Shown: positions 32,467 through 42,149, counted from the stretch's first letter. The stretch is 64,000 nucleotides of DNA from Hohaiivirga grylli (GCF_039655745.1 NZ_JBBYXI010000002.1:434001-498000); one strand, 5' to 3'. A program made the numbers and translations. Notes: a model not told the origin generated them from the sequence alone.

Positions 32467-33393
32467 TCATTTGGATCGCCGTACCAAAAGGCTCTTCATC
32501 CAGCTGTGACCACTGACAAGGATAATGCCGAAGAGCACAAGAACGGCGCCAATCAGGAAGTTTGTTTCCGTTTTTTCATTGAGGATGACAATTCCCAACA
32601 CAACACCAAGCATTGGTGTCATGAATGACAGGACGCCAAGTCGGGATGCGAGGTAGGTTCGCAAGAGCCAGAACCATGCGAGAAAGCTTGCAAAGGAAAC
32701 AATAATCGACTGATAAAGCAGGCTGGTCCAGACAATAGCCGTCATAGTGACATGATGCTGATCGGTTACGATCGCGCCAGCTAACAGAATGACAAAGCCG
32801 CTGATCAGCTGATAAAGCAGGGTTTGAGATGCAGGTATGGTCGCCAAACGCGTGCAGCGCACGACAATTGTTGTTGCTCCCCATGCCGCACCAGCCATAA
32901 GCCCAAGAATATCACCCAGAAGAATATTGGGAGCAGAAGCGGTTGCATTTTCTCCCTTGCCAGAGAAGGCAATGACAATACCGGCAAAGGCAATGAGCAG
33001 ACCAATCCACTGTATTGGAAACAGGCGTTCTTCCGGAATCAGAATATGAAGGCCAATCGCAACAAAGGCAGGCGCCGTATATAAAAGAACAACCATATGT
33101 GAGGCATTGGTATAGCGCAGGCCTTCACCAACCAGAAAAAACTCAAGTGCGAAAAGGGCACCTGCAAAAAGACCCGCCAGCCACGGGCTTCCCTTAAAAG
33201 AGATTTTCTCTTTCGTAAAAAGCATAAACAGAACGACTAGGATTGCCGAGCAGCCCGAGCGTACTGCAATCTGCAGGGTGGGGGCCATATCTGGTGCTGC
33301 TGCTTTAATGAGAATTTGCTGAAGGCTCCATACTGCACAAAGCAGTAACATGAGGCCTGTTGCTTTTCCGTCGAGAGGCTTTCTTTCACCCAC
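32467..33393 (-). CDS. EamA/DMT-superfamily transporter
   Basis: 308 aa, ten predicted spans in two EamA repeats: GLMLLLCAVWSLQQILIKAAAPDMAPTLQIAVRS in the first and ILLGDILGLMAGAAWGATTIVVRCTRLATIPASQTLLYQLISGFV in the second. Typical inner-membrane exporter of small metabolites such as amino acids. Start is GTG 33393. It precedes sseA by 72 nt on the same strand and may be co-transcribed. The end QSIIVSFASFLAWFWLLRTYLASRLGVLSFMTPM is canonical. Confidence 0.92.
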   Translation of the reverse strand: MGERKPLDGKATGLMLLLCAVWSLQQILIKAAAPDMAPTLQIAVRSGCSAILVVLFMLFTKEKISFKGSPWLAGLFAGALFALEFFLVGEGLRYTNASHMVVLLYTAPAFVAIGLHILIPEERLFPIQWIGLLIAFAGIVIAFSGKGENATASAPNILLGDILGLMAGAAWGATTIVVRCTRLATIPASQTLLYQLISGFVILLAGAIVTDQHHVTMTAIVWTSLLYQSIIVSFASFLAWFWLLRTYLASRLGVLSFMTPMLGVVLGIVILNEKTETNFLIGAVLVLFGIILVSGHSWMKSLLVRRSK

Positions 33394-33546
33394 GTTGAAT
33401 ACTCTTTATGCTAAATGCCTACGTAATGTGGGAGCCATAATACCGGTGCCAATTAATAGATAGGATGAGGGCATCAATATTTTAGGTTGTCCGCTATTAT
33501 TTTGAACGATTGTCCAAATACGGTTCTTTGTCCATGTACAAACGAA

Positions 33547-33574
33547 AAAGCCCCTGATTTTCATCAGGGGCTTT
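33547..33574 (-). terminator. Terminator after tRNA-Asn
   Basis: AAAGCCCCTGA / TCAGGGGCTTT, 11-bp stem, 6-nt loop. Read on the minus strand it ends in TTTTTCG, so it closes the tRNA-Asn transcript. The gap 33394-33546 holds nothing else that I recognise. Confidence 0.85.
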
Positions 33575-33613
33575 GTGAGTCCAGTTAGGACAATTGCTTA
33601 TCAGCAAAGAAAC

Positions 33614-33689
33614 TGGCTCCGCGAGTAGGACTCGAACCTACGACCGAGCGGTTAACAGCCGCTTGCTCTACCAACTGAGCTATCGCGGA
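33614..33689 (-). tRNA. tRNA-Asn (anticodon GTT)
   Basis: 76 nt on the minus strand: TCCGCGA acceptor, D arm TAGCTCAGTTGGTAGAGCA, anticodon loop CTGTTAA giving GTT, T arm GGTTCGAGTCC, then G and encoded CCA. Confidence 0.98.
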
Positions 33690-33820
33690 TCGTGTGACAG
33701 CGTATATCGGGGCTTCGTGAGATATGCAAGAGGGGGAAAACAAAAAAGTTTGGAAACTGACAGTTGCTCTCTGGATAAAGGCTTGCTATGAGCATGCACC
33801 GCACTTGTTGCGCAAGATGA

Positions 33821-33894
33821 GGCCTCGTGGCGGAGTGGCTACGCAGAGGACTGCAAATCCTTGTACGGGGGTTCGATTCCCTCCGAGGCCTCCA
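33821..33894 (+). tRNA. tRNA-Cys (anticodon GCA)
   Basis: 74 nt. GGCCTCG pairs with CGAGGCC, then discriminator T and encoded CCA. The anticodon stem AGGA/TCCT encloses CTGCAAA, giving GCA. The T arm has GGTTCGATTCC. Confidence 0.98.
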
Positions 33895-33975
33895 ATTTTC
33901 CTAAAAATATTTTTAAGTACAACACCGTATCAGTTATACGGTGAATGAGATGTTTTAGTTTTTTAAAGGCCGGAT

Positions 33976-34377
33976 ATGGCTTACGACCAGATACTTTTCC
34001 TTCACAAGCTTGCAATTTATGGCTGGTTGCCGGCGATGACAGCTATTTTTGTCGTTATGGCTATTAAGGTTCTTAAAAAGCTTGTTGCCAGGAAGTCGAT
34101 AAAAGAAGCGACAATATATACGCCGGGTATTCGTCATAGGATTGCCTTCCTGACCCTGATTTATATGCTTCCGGCAATTATAATTTATGTGGTTTTGCTG
34201 ATTCCGGCTTTTTATATCAACCATCAGGCTAAGCAGTACGATTATTGCCTGCAGGTTGTTCGTGTAAATAAACTGAAGACGACGGATAGTCGAATATTAC
34301 AGCAAAGGTGTTCCTCCTTTGACCTGAATGAGCTTATCCGCAATGCGGAAAATCCAGATTTCTCCACGGATGAATGA
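33976..34377 (+). CDS. Hypothetical two-span membrane protein
   Basis: 133 aa. Hydrophobic segments at WLPAMTAIFVVMAIKVL (about residues 17-33) and IAFLTLIYMLPAIIIYVVLLIPAFYI (about 55-80), followed by a soluble C-terminal domain with two cysteines (YDYCLQVV and QQRCSSF) that may form a disulfide if it faces the periplasm. Family not recognised. AAAGG precedes the ATG. It lies between tRNA-Cys and pcm with its own spacing, so it is probably monocistronic. Confidence 0.65.
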   Translation: MAYDQILFLHKLAIYGWLPAMTAIFVVMAIKVLKKLVARKSIKEATIYTPGIRHRIAFLTLIYMLPAIIIYVVLLIPAFYINHQAKQYDYCLQVVRVNKLKTTDSRILQQRCSSFDLNELIRNAENPDFSTDE

Positions 34378-34541
34378 GGAAAAAAACGACTAAATGACAT
34401 CTTTTAGGGTGCTTGCTTTTAGATATTTCGAGAACTATAAGATGTCGAGTTTCTAAGGCTGTAAGCCTTTAAAAGTATCTTTTATGGTGTTGCATTCCAT
34501 CCAGATGTGAACGGTACTGATACCGTCCGAAAGGCAAACTC

Positions 34542-35198
34542 ATGGTTGATTTCGAGCAAGCCCGCCTCAACATGATTAACAGCCAGATTCGCCCATGCGA
34601 TGTGAAAGATCCTCTCGTTCTGCAGGCTATCCTTGGTGTCCCGCGTGAGCTTTATGTTGCTCCGGGTAAAGAGGCTTATGCCTATATTGATCAGAACGTA
34701 CTGTTATCTGACGGTGCTGATAAGCGTTTCATGCTTCAGCCTATGGTTATCAGCCGTATGATTCAGGCTCTTGAAGTTGCCCCTGGGGATAAAGTTCTCG
34801 ATGTCGCCTGTGGATATGGTTATTCCAGTGCGGTGATGGCGGGAATTGGCGCAGAGGTTGTAGCTCTCGAGGCCGATGAGGCTCTTGCTGAAGGTGCCCG
34901 TGAAAAACTCTCTTCGCATAAAAATGTTTCTGTTGTGACAGGAGATCTGGTCACTGGCGGTGCAAAATACGGCCCTTATGATGCCATCCTTGTTAACGGT
35001 GCAGTTGCCGAACTTCCTGAAGAACTCTTGAAGCAGCTCAAAGATGGTGGGCGTCTTGTTGCCATCCAGTCTGAAGGTGCCGTCTCTCGTGTTGTTTTAC
35101 ATACGCGCTCAGGTGATGCGTTCGGCAGGCTGGAAATAATTGATGCTTCTGCACCTATTTTGCAGGCTTTCCACAAGGATTCTGCTTTTGTCTTTTGA
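34542..35198 (+). CDS. pcm: Protein-L-isoaspartate O-methyltransferase family protein
   Basis: 218 aa. Starts ARLNMINSQIRPCDVKDPLVLQAILGVPRELYV, then the SAM-binding core VLDVACGYGYSSAVMAGIGAEVVALE (about residues 86-111). The family methylates damaged isoaspartyl residues to start repair. The usual PCMT motif is close but not identical here, and this alphaproteobacterial branch lies next to tolC, so true activity is not certain. AAGG lies 8 nt before the ATG. Order pcm - tolC - PopZ - valS is conserved in the class. Confidence 0.87.
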   Translation: MVDFEQARLNMINSQIRPCDVKDPLVLQAILGVPRELYVAPGKEAYAYIDQNVLLSDGADKRFMLQPMVISRMIQALEVAPGDKVLDVACGYGYSSAVMAGIGAEVVALEADEALAEGAREKLSSHKNVSVVTGDLVTGGAKYGPYDAILVNGAVAELPEELLKQLKDGGRLVAIQSEGAVSRVVLHTRSGDAFGRLEIIDASAPILQAFHKDSAFVF

Positions 35199-35382
35199 CA
35201 AGAGTGGGGTGTAACCTTTTTGCTCCAGTACTCGTTTTTTGTTAATACGGGTCGGGTTTCTGTATTGAGATCGCATCTTGGATGTTTATCATCTTGGGTG
35301 GAATCCGATTCTCGTAATTTTGGGTCTAAGGCTTTGCTATCTTCGTTTCGTATGATGAGCATTGATTTACAGGTAGGTTAGC

Positions 35383-36780
35383 GTGAGAAAACAAGCAGAT
35401 AAAAAATGGCGTTTACTCCTGGTTGGAGCAGTCAGTGCTGCCGCTTTCCTTGCCGGATATGGAATTTCTGGGGCTGAAACCATTAATGGGGCGCTGGTTA
35501 AGGCCTATCAGTCAAATCCAGATCTGAACGCCCAGCGTGCCGGTTTGCGCGCAACGGATGAAAACGTTGCCCGAGCCAAAGCAGGTTATCGCCCAAGCAT
35601 TAATGCGACAGCATCCGTTGGCCGTTCATTCACAAATTATAAGAGACCTGGTCTCGATTCCTCGACTGATACTTATTTGTCAGGCCGAAGCATTGGTCTT
35701 GAGATTGACCAGACAATTTTTGATGGCTTTAAAACCTATAACTCAGTCAAGCAGGCTGAGTCACAGGTTCTGAGCACACGCGAGTCTCTTCGTAATGAAG
35801 AGCAGACAACATTGTTCAATGCTGCTCAGGCATATATGAACGTTCTGCGTGATACAGCCATCCTGAACCTCAATCGCAATAACGTTGAAGTTCTGCAGGA
35901 ACAGCTCCGCCAGACGACAGACCGTTTCAATGTCGGTGAAGTTACACGTACAGACGTCGCGCAGGCAGAGGCCAGTCTGGCTGGTGCCCGTTCGCAGGTC
36001 AGTGCTGCTGAAGCAAACCTGTCTTCGAGCCTTGCCACTTACCGTCAGGTTATCGGTGAAGAACCAAGAAAACTGGCACCGGGACGTCCGCTTGATAAGC
36101 TTCTTCCAAAGAGATCAGATGCGGCTCTGAATATCGCTCTGCAGGAGCATCCAGCTATTGTTGCTGCTATGCATGCTGTTGATGCTTCCGAGCTTCAGGT
36201 TAAAGTTGCAGAAGCAGATTTCCTCCCGACACTTGGTGTTTCGGGAACTGTTCGTGACTACCGTAGCAACACTTATGTTGGTGATAAGGGGCTTAATGCT
36301 TCGATCGTTGCTCAGCTGAAGGTTCCGATCTATCAGGGTGGCGCAACATCCGCTTCGACGCGTCAGGCTAAGGAAACTGTTGGTCAGATTCGTCTGCAGG
36401 CAGATTCTATCCGCGATCAGGTTCGTGCTGCTGTAATTTCAGCATGGGGCCAGCTTGAAGCTGCCAAGGCACAGATCACCGCGTATCAGGCTCAGGTGAA
36501 TGCAAACGAAGTTGCTCTGAACGGTGTCCGTGAAGAAGCGCGTGTTGGTCAGCGTACTACGCTTGATGTGCTGAACGCCCAGCAGACACTTCTGAATTCC
36601 CGCGTTCTGCTGATCACCGCTCAGCGTGACAGAATTGTTGCTTCATACGCTGTTGTTCAGGCTATGGGCCGTTTGACTGCACGTTATCTGGCCCTTGACG
36701 TTGCCCATTATGATCCATCGGTCCACTACGACCAGATCAAGGATTCATGGGGTGGCATCATGACGCCGGATGGCAAATAA
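35383..36780 (+). CDS. tolC: TolC-family outer-membrane efflux protein
   Basis: 465 aa. Signal sequence RLLLVGAVSAAAFLAGYGISGAETI, then the two outer-membrane efflux repeats: NGALVKAYQSNPDLNAQRAGLRATDENVARAKAGYRPSINATASVG and later ALQEHPAIVAAMHAVDASELQVKVAEADFLPTLGV. Long heptad helices (NVEVLQEQLRQTTDRFNVGEVTRTDVAQAEASLAGA) form the tunnel barrel. It serves type I secretion and drug efflux. The start is GTG 35383; the pre-sequence before the hydrophobic core is basic as expected. Terminator follows. Confidence 0.95.
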   Translation: MRKQADKKWRLLLVGAVSAAAFLAGYGISGAETINGALVKAYQSNPDLNAQRAGLRATDENVARAKAGYRPSINATASVGRSFTNYKRPGLDSSTDTYLSGRSIGLEIDQTIFDGFKTYNSVKQAESQVLSTRESLRNEEQTTLFNAAQAYMNVLRDTAILNLNRNNVEVLQEQLRQTTDRFNVGEVTRTDVAQAEASLAGARSQVSAAEANLSSSLATYRQVIGEEPRKLAPGRPLDKLLPKRSDAALNIALQEHPAIVAAMHAVDASELQVKVAEADFLPTLGVSGTVRDYRSNTYVGDKGLNASIVAQLKVPIYQGGATSASTRQAKETVGQIRLQADSIRDQVRAAVISAWGQLEAAKAQITAYQAQVNANEVALNGVREEARVGQRTTLDVLNAQQTLLNSRVLLITAQRDRIVASYAVVQAMGRLTARYLALDVAHYDPSVHYDQIKDSWGGIMTPDGK

Positions 36781-36795
36781 AAGTAATTAGCTAAA

Positions 36796-36826
36796 AGCCC
36801 GGAACTGAAAAGTCCGGGTTTTTTGT
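36796..36826 (+). terminator. Terminator after tolC
   Basis: AGCCCGGA / TCCGGGTT stem (one G-U pair), 9-nt loop, then TTTTGTTT. Confidence 0.82.
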
Positions 36827-36964
36827 TTGAAAACTAGGCGTGTACAGTAAGGCCTAAATCATGAAAGCCTGTTGCGTAATCAGGCGTTAATAGAATAATA
36901 ACTATACGCCTCATTGTTTATGGGGCTATGTTTTGTGATGTCCCATCGGATAGCAGTAGTTTCA

Positions 36965-37477
36965 ATGGCGAATAGCGCAGCAAGTAAAAAAACGGAAGAA
37001 CAGTCGATGGAGGAGATACTCAACTCCATCCGTAAGATCATTGCTGATGATCAGAAGGCAATGTCGTCAACCGTTGAGCGTATAGAGAAGCCAGTTGTAA
37101 AGACAGAGACGGTTGTTCCGGTTGAAACATCAATCGAAGATGATATTCAGGCCCTTCGTGCTGCCCTTAATGCCATTAAGGGTGAGGTTGAGGGAATGCA
37201 GAGCGAGGCTGCTGAAGAGTTTATTGATTATACTGCTGATGAGTCTGCAGATAGTCACGTTATCTCTGAAGACGAGGGGCTTGTTTCAGAGCAGGTTGAG
37301 CAATCTGTGCGTCAGTCATTCTTCGAGCTTACAGAAACAGTACAGCAGTTTGATGTTGAAGCTGCTGCCCAGGACATGCTTCGGCCAATGCTGAAAGAGT
37401 GGCTTGATAATAATCTGTCAGGTCTGGTTGAGCGTCTCGTGCGAGAAGAAATTGAACGGCTATCTGGCCGTAAGTGA
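36965..37477 (+). CDS. PopZ-like polar organising protein (DUF2497)
   Basis: 170 aa. The N-terminal helix SMEEILNSIRKIIADDQ (about residues 13-29) and the C-terminal helices DMLRPMLKEWLDNNLSGLVERLVREEIERLSGRK (about 136-170) are the two conserved parts of PopZ. The middle is acidic and disordered (EDDIQALRAAL, many Glu and Asp). PopZ builds a polar matrix that anchors ParB-parS and cell-cycle kinases; DivK is encoded elsewhere in this window. ATG 36965 gives the usual N-terminus; longer in-frame starts exist and no good ribosome-binding site decides. Adjacent to valS as in other alphaproteobacteria. Confidence 0.88.
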   Translation: MANSAASKKTEEQSMEEILNSIRKIIADDQKAMSSTVERIEKPVVKTETVVPVETSIEDDIQALRAALNAIKGEVEGMQSEAAEEFIDYTADESADSHVISEDEGLVSEQVEQSVRQSFFELTETVQQFDVEAAAQDMLRPMLKEWLDNNLSGLVERLVREEIERLSGRK

Positions 37478-37606
37478 TAAAATCTCGTTTTTATTGCTCA
37501 TTTCAGCTTCCATCGCTGACAATCACTTGCTCAGACAGTGATGTTGGCTTATCCGTAAAAATACATTCTTACATCTGCGCTACAGGCGCTAACATTCGGT
37601 TTGATT

Positions 37607-40303
37607 ATGGAAAAGACATTTGATCCAGCTGCTGTTGAAGCACGCATTGCCACCCGTTGGGACGAAGCAGAGGCTTTTAAAGCTGGGCGTAAGGATCGCG
37701 AGAATGCGCAGCCTTACTCTATTGTTATTCCACCTCCGAATGTGACTGGCTCACTGCATATGGGCCATGCCCTGAATGATACATTACAGGATATCTTATG
37801 CCGCTTTGAACGCATGCGCGGTAAGGATGTTCTTTGGCAGCCGGGCACTGACCATGCCGGTATTGCAACCCAGATGGTTGTTGAACGCCAGCTTGCCGCA
37901 GATAATATCCATCGTCGTGATCTGGGCCGTGAAGAATTCATCAAGCGCGTCTGGCAGTGGAAAGAAGAATCCGGCGGAACTATTATCAATCAGCTGAAAC
38001 GCCTTGGCGCATCCTGTGACTGGTCCCGTGAACGCTTTACCATGGACGAGGGACTTTCGCGCGCCGTTCGTAAGGTCTTTGTTGATCTGCATAAACAGGG
38101 GCTGATCTATCGCGACAAGCGTCTGGTCAATTGGGATCCTAAATTCCAGACTGCTATTTCTGATCTTGAAGTCGAACAGATCGAGGTTAAAGGCAACCTC
38201 TGGCATATCCGCTATGAAATTGAAGGAATGCCGGGCCGTAGCGTCACTGTTGCAACAACCCGTCCGGAAACAATGCTGGGTGATACGGCTGTTGCTGTTC
38301 ACCCAGATGATGAACGTTATGCGGATATTGTTGGCAAATTTGCGATTGTCCCATTGATTGGCCGTCGTATTCCAATTGTTGCTGACAGTTATTCTGATCC
38401 GGAAAAGGGTACAGGTGCGGTTAAGATCACTCCTGCTCATGACTTCAATGACTTTGAGGTTGGAAAGCGTCACAATCTGCCATTGATCAATATTTTCGAT
38501 GTCTATGCCAATCTGGCACTGAACGATAATGAAGATTTCCTTGCTGGCCTGCAGGGCAGTGATCTCAATGCCATCCTGGCATTAAATGGTCAGGAGCGAT
38601 TTGCTGCCCGTAAGCAGATTGTTGCCATGCTGGAAGAGCGTGAGATTCTGGTTGAGGTTGAGGCCCATACCCACGTTGTTCCGCACGGTGACCGTTCCGG
38701 TGTTGTTATTGAGCCATATCTGACAGACCAATGGTATCTGAATGTGAAGCCTTTGGCAGAACGTGCATTAGCTGCTGTTCGAAATGGCCAGATGAAGTTT
38801 ATTCCTGAGAACTGGGAAAAAACATATTTCCAGTGGCTCGAAAACATTGAGCCATGGTGCATTTCGCGTCAGCTCTGGTGGGGACACCAGATTCCGGCAT
38901 GGTATGACGAAGAAGGTAATGTCTTCGTTGAGGCCGATGAAGAAGCAGCCCTTGCTGCTGCGCGTAATCATCATGGTAAGGACGTTGCTCTGGTCCGTGA
39001 TGAGGATGTTCTTGATACATGGTTCTCATCCGGTCTGTGGCCTTTCTCAACGCTGGGCTGGCCGGATGTAACGCCTGAGCTGAAACGGTTCTATCCTACA
39101 ACAACGCTAGTAACCGGTTTCGATATTATCTTCTTCTGGGTTGCCCGTATGATGATGATGGGGCTGCATTTCATGGATGAAGTTCCGTTCCATACGGTTT
39201 ACATCCACGCTCTTGTTCGTGATGAGAAGGGCGCTAAAATGTCGAAGTCGAAAGGCAACGTCATTGACCCGCTGTCCGTCATTGAAAAATATGGTGCTGA
39301 TGCACTGCGCTTTACACTGTCGGCAATGGCGGCACAGGGCCGTGACATTAAACTGGCAATGTCGCGTGTTGAAGGTTACCGCAACTTTGCAACCAAGCTT
39401 TGGAACGCAGCCCGTTTTGCCGAAATGAATGGCTGTAAGCGGACTGAAGGTTTTGACCCGTCAACGGTCAAAGATGTTCTGAATAAATGGGCTATCAGTG
39501 AATGTGCCAATGCATGTTCGGATATTACGCAGGCTATTGAAGCTTACCGCTTTAATGATGCAGCGGGTGCTGCTTATAAGTTCGTCTGGAACGTATTCTG
39601 CGATTGGTACCTTGAGCTGGCAAAGCCTGTCTTCCAGGGTGAAGATGAAGTTGCAAAAGCTGAAACACGGGCTTCTGTTGCCTTTGTTCTCGATGAAATC
39701 TGCAAGCTGCTTCACCCATTTATGCCATTCATCACAGAAGAACTCTGGGCCATTAAAGGTGAAGAAGGGCCTGCTCGTGAAAGTGTGCTGGCGTTGGCTA
39801 AATGGCCGCAGCTGAATGCTCTGAAAGATGCTGCTGCCGAGGCTGAGATTGGCTGGGTTGTAGATCTAGTCTCTGAGATTCGGTCAGCCCGTGCTGAAAC
39901 CAATGTTCCTGCCGGAGCACAGATTCCGCTTGTTCTTGTGAATGCAAGTGATGAGGTCCGTGTAAATGCAGAGAAATGGGGCGATATGATCCGTCGTCTT
40001 GCCCGTTTGTCTGATATCGGGTTTGCGGAGGCTGCTCCAAAGAGCTCAGTACAGCTACTTGTTCGTGGGCAGATTGCAGCACTTCCATTGGAAGGTGTTG
40101 TTGATATTGCGGCAGAACAGGCACGTCTCGCTAAGGAAATTGCCAAGCTGAATAGCGATATCGCCAAGATTGATGCCAAGCTGAGCAATAAGGACTTTTT
40201 GGCCAGAGCCCCTGAAGAGGTCGTTGAAGAGCAGCGCGAGCGCCGTGATGATGCAGCCTCCCGGAAGGTAAAAATGCAGGATGCTCTGTCACGTCTGGGT
40301 TAA
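37607..40303 (+). CDS. valS: Valine--tRNA ligase
   Basis: 898-aa class I synthetase. HIGH-type motif HMGHALNDTLQD (about residue 49) and KMSKSKGN (about 545). The editing domain begins around TVATTRPETMLGDTAVAVHPDDERY. WWGHQIPAWY and DVLDTWFSSGLWPFSTLGWP match ValRS. The C-terminal coiled coil (LAKEIAKLNSDIAKIDAKLSNKDFLARAPEEVVEEQRER) is the Val-specific arm. I use ATG 37607; the frame also opens at TTG 37601. Probably its own promoter in 37478-37606. Confidence 0.98.
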   Translation: MEKTFDPAAVEARIATRWDEAEAFKAGRKDRENAQPYSIVIPPPNVTGSLHMGHALNDTLQDILCRFERMRGKDVLWQPGTDHAGIATQMVVERQLAADNIHRRDLGREEFIKRVWQWKEESGGTIINQLKRLGASCDWSRERFTMDEGLSRAVRKVFVDLHKQGLIYRDKRLVNWDPKFQTAISDLEVEQIEVKGNLWHIRYEIEGMPGRSVTVATTRPETMLGDTAVAVHPDDERYADIVGKFAIVPLIGRRIPIVADSYSDPEKGTGAVKITPAHDFNDFEVGKRHNLPLINIFDVYANLALNDNEDFLAGLQGSDLNAILALNGQERFAARKQIVAMLEEREILVEVEAHTHVVPHGDRSGVVIEPYLTDQWYLNVKPLAERALAAVRNGQMKFIPENWEKTYFQWLENIEPWCISRQLWWGHQIPAWYDEEGNVFVEADEEAALAAARNHHGKDVALVRDEDVLDTWFSSGLWPFSTLGWPDVTPELKRFYPTTTLVTGFDIIFFWVARMMMMGLHFMDEVPFHTVYIHALVRDEKGAKMSKSKGNVIDPLSVIEKYGADALRFTLSAMAAQGRDIKLAMSRVEGYRNFATKLWNAARFAEMNGCKRTEGFDPSTVKDVLNKWAISECANACSDITQAIEAYRFNDAAGAAYKFVWNVFCDWYLELAKPVFQGEDEVAKAETRASVAFVLDEICKLLHPFMPFITEELWAIKGEEGPARESVLALAKWPQLNALKDAAAEAEIGWVVDLVSEIRSARAETNVPAGAQIPLVLVNASDEVRVNAEKWGDMIRRLARLSDIGFAEAAPKSSVQLLVRGQIAALPLEGVVDIAAEQARLAKEIAKLNSDIAKIDAKLSNKDFLARAPEEVVEEQRERRDDAASRKVKMQDALSRLG

Positions 40304-40350
40304 TCGGGACGTGATAGAGGTCTGCATTTGATGTGGATGATGAGGGTTGT

Positions 40351-40788
40351 ATGTCACTTCATTTGATCAAGCTGTGTGTTGGCGTTGAATCCATACAGGA
40401 TTTACGTGACTACATCGGTGCGAATGAAAGTCTCTATAAAAGTCGTGGAATGATCTACGAGCAAACGCATACGACCCGGATGTTTCCTAAGAAGGTTGAT
40501 GAGCTGCTGGATGGCGGCTCCATGTACTGGGTTATCAAAGGGCAGCTGTGTTGTCGGCAGAAGCTCTTAAATCTCAAGCAGTTTACTGATTCTGAGGGCA
40601 TTAATCGGTGCCGAATTTTCCTGGATCATGAGGTTATTGCTGTTGAGCCAAGGCCTTATAGACCATTTCAGGGATGGCGTTATCTTGATCCTAAAGATGC
40701 CCCTCGAGATATTGGCGAAGGGGCAAAGGGCATTGAGGAAATGCCAGAATCACTGCGCCGCGAGCTGTCCAGTCTCGGGTTATTATAA
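40351..40788 (+). CDS. DUF1489 family protein
   Basis: 145 aa. LHLIKLCVGVESIQDLRDYI, then MIYEQTHTTRMFPKKVDELLDGGSMYWVIKGQLCCRQKLL and VIAVEPRPYRPFQGWRYLDPKDAP are typical of DUF1489, a conserved alphaproteobacterial protein without a proven role; RNA-related function has been guessed for it elsewhere. ATG 40351 has GAGGG upstream; GTG 40333 is an alternative. It follows valS after 47 nt. Confidence 0.9.
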   Translation: MSLHLIKLCVGVESIQDLRDYIGANESLYKSRGMIYEQTHTTRMFPKKVDELLDGGSMYWVIKGQLCCRQKLLNLKQFTDSEGINRCRIFLDHEVIAVEPRPYRPFQGWRYLDPKDAPRDIGEGAKGIEEMPESLRRELSSLGLL

Positions 40789-40881
40789 GAAAAAGCAATT
40801 AGTACAAAATGCCAATATGGCACGCTGGAACTGCTGAATCTCCGTTTGCATTTACATGTATATACAGACGGGGAGGCTTCC

Positions 40882-41250
40882 ATGTTTATTGCTTCTGAAG
40901 GTTGGTGCTGCCGCTATGAAGTTCTGGCTCTTCGGGATGGATATCTCGTCCAGATGAGGGATGTCTCCACGGGAGAGCTTGAGGAAGATTACTCAACCCT
41001 GTTTCGGACTTTGCCAGTGGCTGTTGCCTATGCCGTCATGTCTGCCGCTTATGAACGTTTCGCTGAAATGGATTCGGAGGATGAAGAATTCTTCGAGCTT
41101 GAGGCAGAAATGGAGATGAGTGAGCAGAGCTTCCTTGAGCTCAGCAGCCGTCTCTGTGATGTCGGGATTCACCAGAGAGAAGGTGGGGAGGCCTCAGAAG
41201 ATGAGGATAATGCGGAAGATAATATTCCGGTTCTATGCACTTACCACTGA
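40882..41250 (+). CDS. Hypothetical acidic protein
   Basis: 122 aa. FIASEGWCCRYEVLALRDGYLVQMRDVSTGELEEDYSTLF looks like a small beta-rich domain, followed by a helical part and a long very acidic tail (EMDSEDEEFFELEAEMEMSEQ, EDEDNAEDN). No family recognised. ATG 40882 has a clear GGAGG 6 nt upstream, which favours it over an in-frame upstream start at 40846. It lies between DUF1489 and a J-domain gene on the same strand. Confidence 0.65.
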   Translation: MFIASEGWCCRYEVLALRDGYLVQMRDVSTGELEEDYSTLFRTLPVAVAYAVMSAAYERFAEMDSEDEEFFELEAEMEMSEQSFLELSSRLCDVGIHQREGGEASEDEDNAEDNIPVLCTYH

Positions 41251-41348
41251 AGTCCGATTGACCAGCAATGCTGTTTCCTTGATTAATCGGCGATTATCGC
41301 GCACAGGTATGAAATCTTGCATATCTAACCTGTGCTGGTCGGTCTGTT

Positions 41349-42065
41349 ATGGGAAATCTGATATTCGTTGCCGCCATACTTGGTGCTTTATGGTGGGCCT
41401 CTAAAAGTGACAATAAAGTTCTGCGATATCTGTCATCCAAATATGGCAGCAGTATCCTTGGTATCTTATTGATTGCTGCTGCCGGTGTTCTTTTTGTTAA
41501 AGGGCAATGGTTTGTTGCAATTGTGTGTGTTGCTGCAGGGCTTTACTTCTTTGGCTGGCGGCTTCCCATTTTACAAAGATACCTCGGCCTTTCGGCTTCA
41601 GGCGATGTTTCTCGGTTTTCCTCGGAGCTGGTCACCCTTGAGCTTGATAATAAAACGGGCCGACTCGATGGATATATCAAGTCAGGAAGCCATAAGGGTA
41701 AAAGGTTGAGCCAACTAACAGAAAGCGTCATTCAGGGGATTCTGAATGACGCTGTTGGTCAGAGGGATATCAATAGCGCAGGGCTGTTAAAGGCGTATCT
41801 GGACAGCCGATCGGCCACGGGGCGTAAAAACACTCAGGGAGACAGCAACGCGGGGGCGGGAGGCAACAGCAGCACCCATACGGGCACGATAACGGAAAAG
41901 GAAGCCTACGATATCCTGGGGCTTAAGCCGGGGGCGAGTATCGACGAGATCAAAACTGCGTACCGGACGCTTCTGAAGAAGCTGCATCCCGATCATGGAG
42001 GGTCGACCTATTTGTCGGCCCGGATCAATGAAGCCAAGGATGTTTTGCTGAACCGTCATCGCTAA
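41349..42065 (+). CDS. Membrane-anchored J-domain protein
   Basis: 238 aa. Two hydrophobic spans (MGNLIFVAAILGALWW; SSILGILLIAAAGVLFV and VAIVCVAAGLYFFGW), a cytoplasmic middle with LDNKTGRLDGYIKSGSHKGKRLSQLTESVI, a Gly/Ser linker, and a C-terminal J domain EAYDILGLKPGASIDEIKTAYRTLLKKLHPDHGGSTY with the essential HPD (about residue 215). It should stimulate a DnaK partner at the membrane. Organisation resembles the alphaproteobacterial DnaJ-type membrane protein with a 'KSGSHKGKRLSQL' region. Confidence 0.9.
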   Translation: MGNLIFVAAILGALWWASKSDNKVLRYLSSKYGSSILGILLIAAAGVLFVKGQWFVAIVCVAAGLYFFGWRLPILQRYLGLSASGDVSRFSSELVTLELDNKTGRLDGYIKSGSHKGKRLSQLTESVIQGILNDAVGQRDINSAGLLKAYLDSRSATGRKNTQGDSNAGAGGNSSTHTGTITEKEAYDILGLKPGASIDEIKTAYRTLLKKLHPDHGGSTYLSARINEAKDVLLNRHR

Positions 42066-42111
42066 TACTCCACGCGCGAATTCTGGTAAATTAAATGGCC
42101 TGGTCAGTTGA

Positions 42112-42139
42112 TTGCAGAAGATGAACTTATCTTCTGCAA
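42112..42139. terminator. Inverted repeat between convergent genes
   Basis: TTGCAGAAGAT / ATCTTCTGCAA, 11-bp perfect stem, 6-nt loop. No U-run on either strand, so intrinsic termination is doubtful; it lies where both the J-domain and carboxypeptidase transcripts should end. Confidence 0.45.
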
Positions 42140-42149
42140 CCGTAAGTCA

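Noticed and set aside
34450..34470. AAGGCT-GTA-AGCCTT as terminator before pcm
   Set aside because: Only 6 bp with a 3-nt loop and followed by AAAAG, not a U-run.
37796..38473. 225-aa frame antisense to valS
   Set aside because: Mirror of the ValRS coding frame, no start signal, no recognisable domain.
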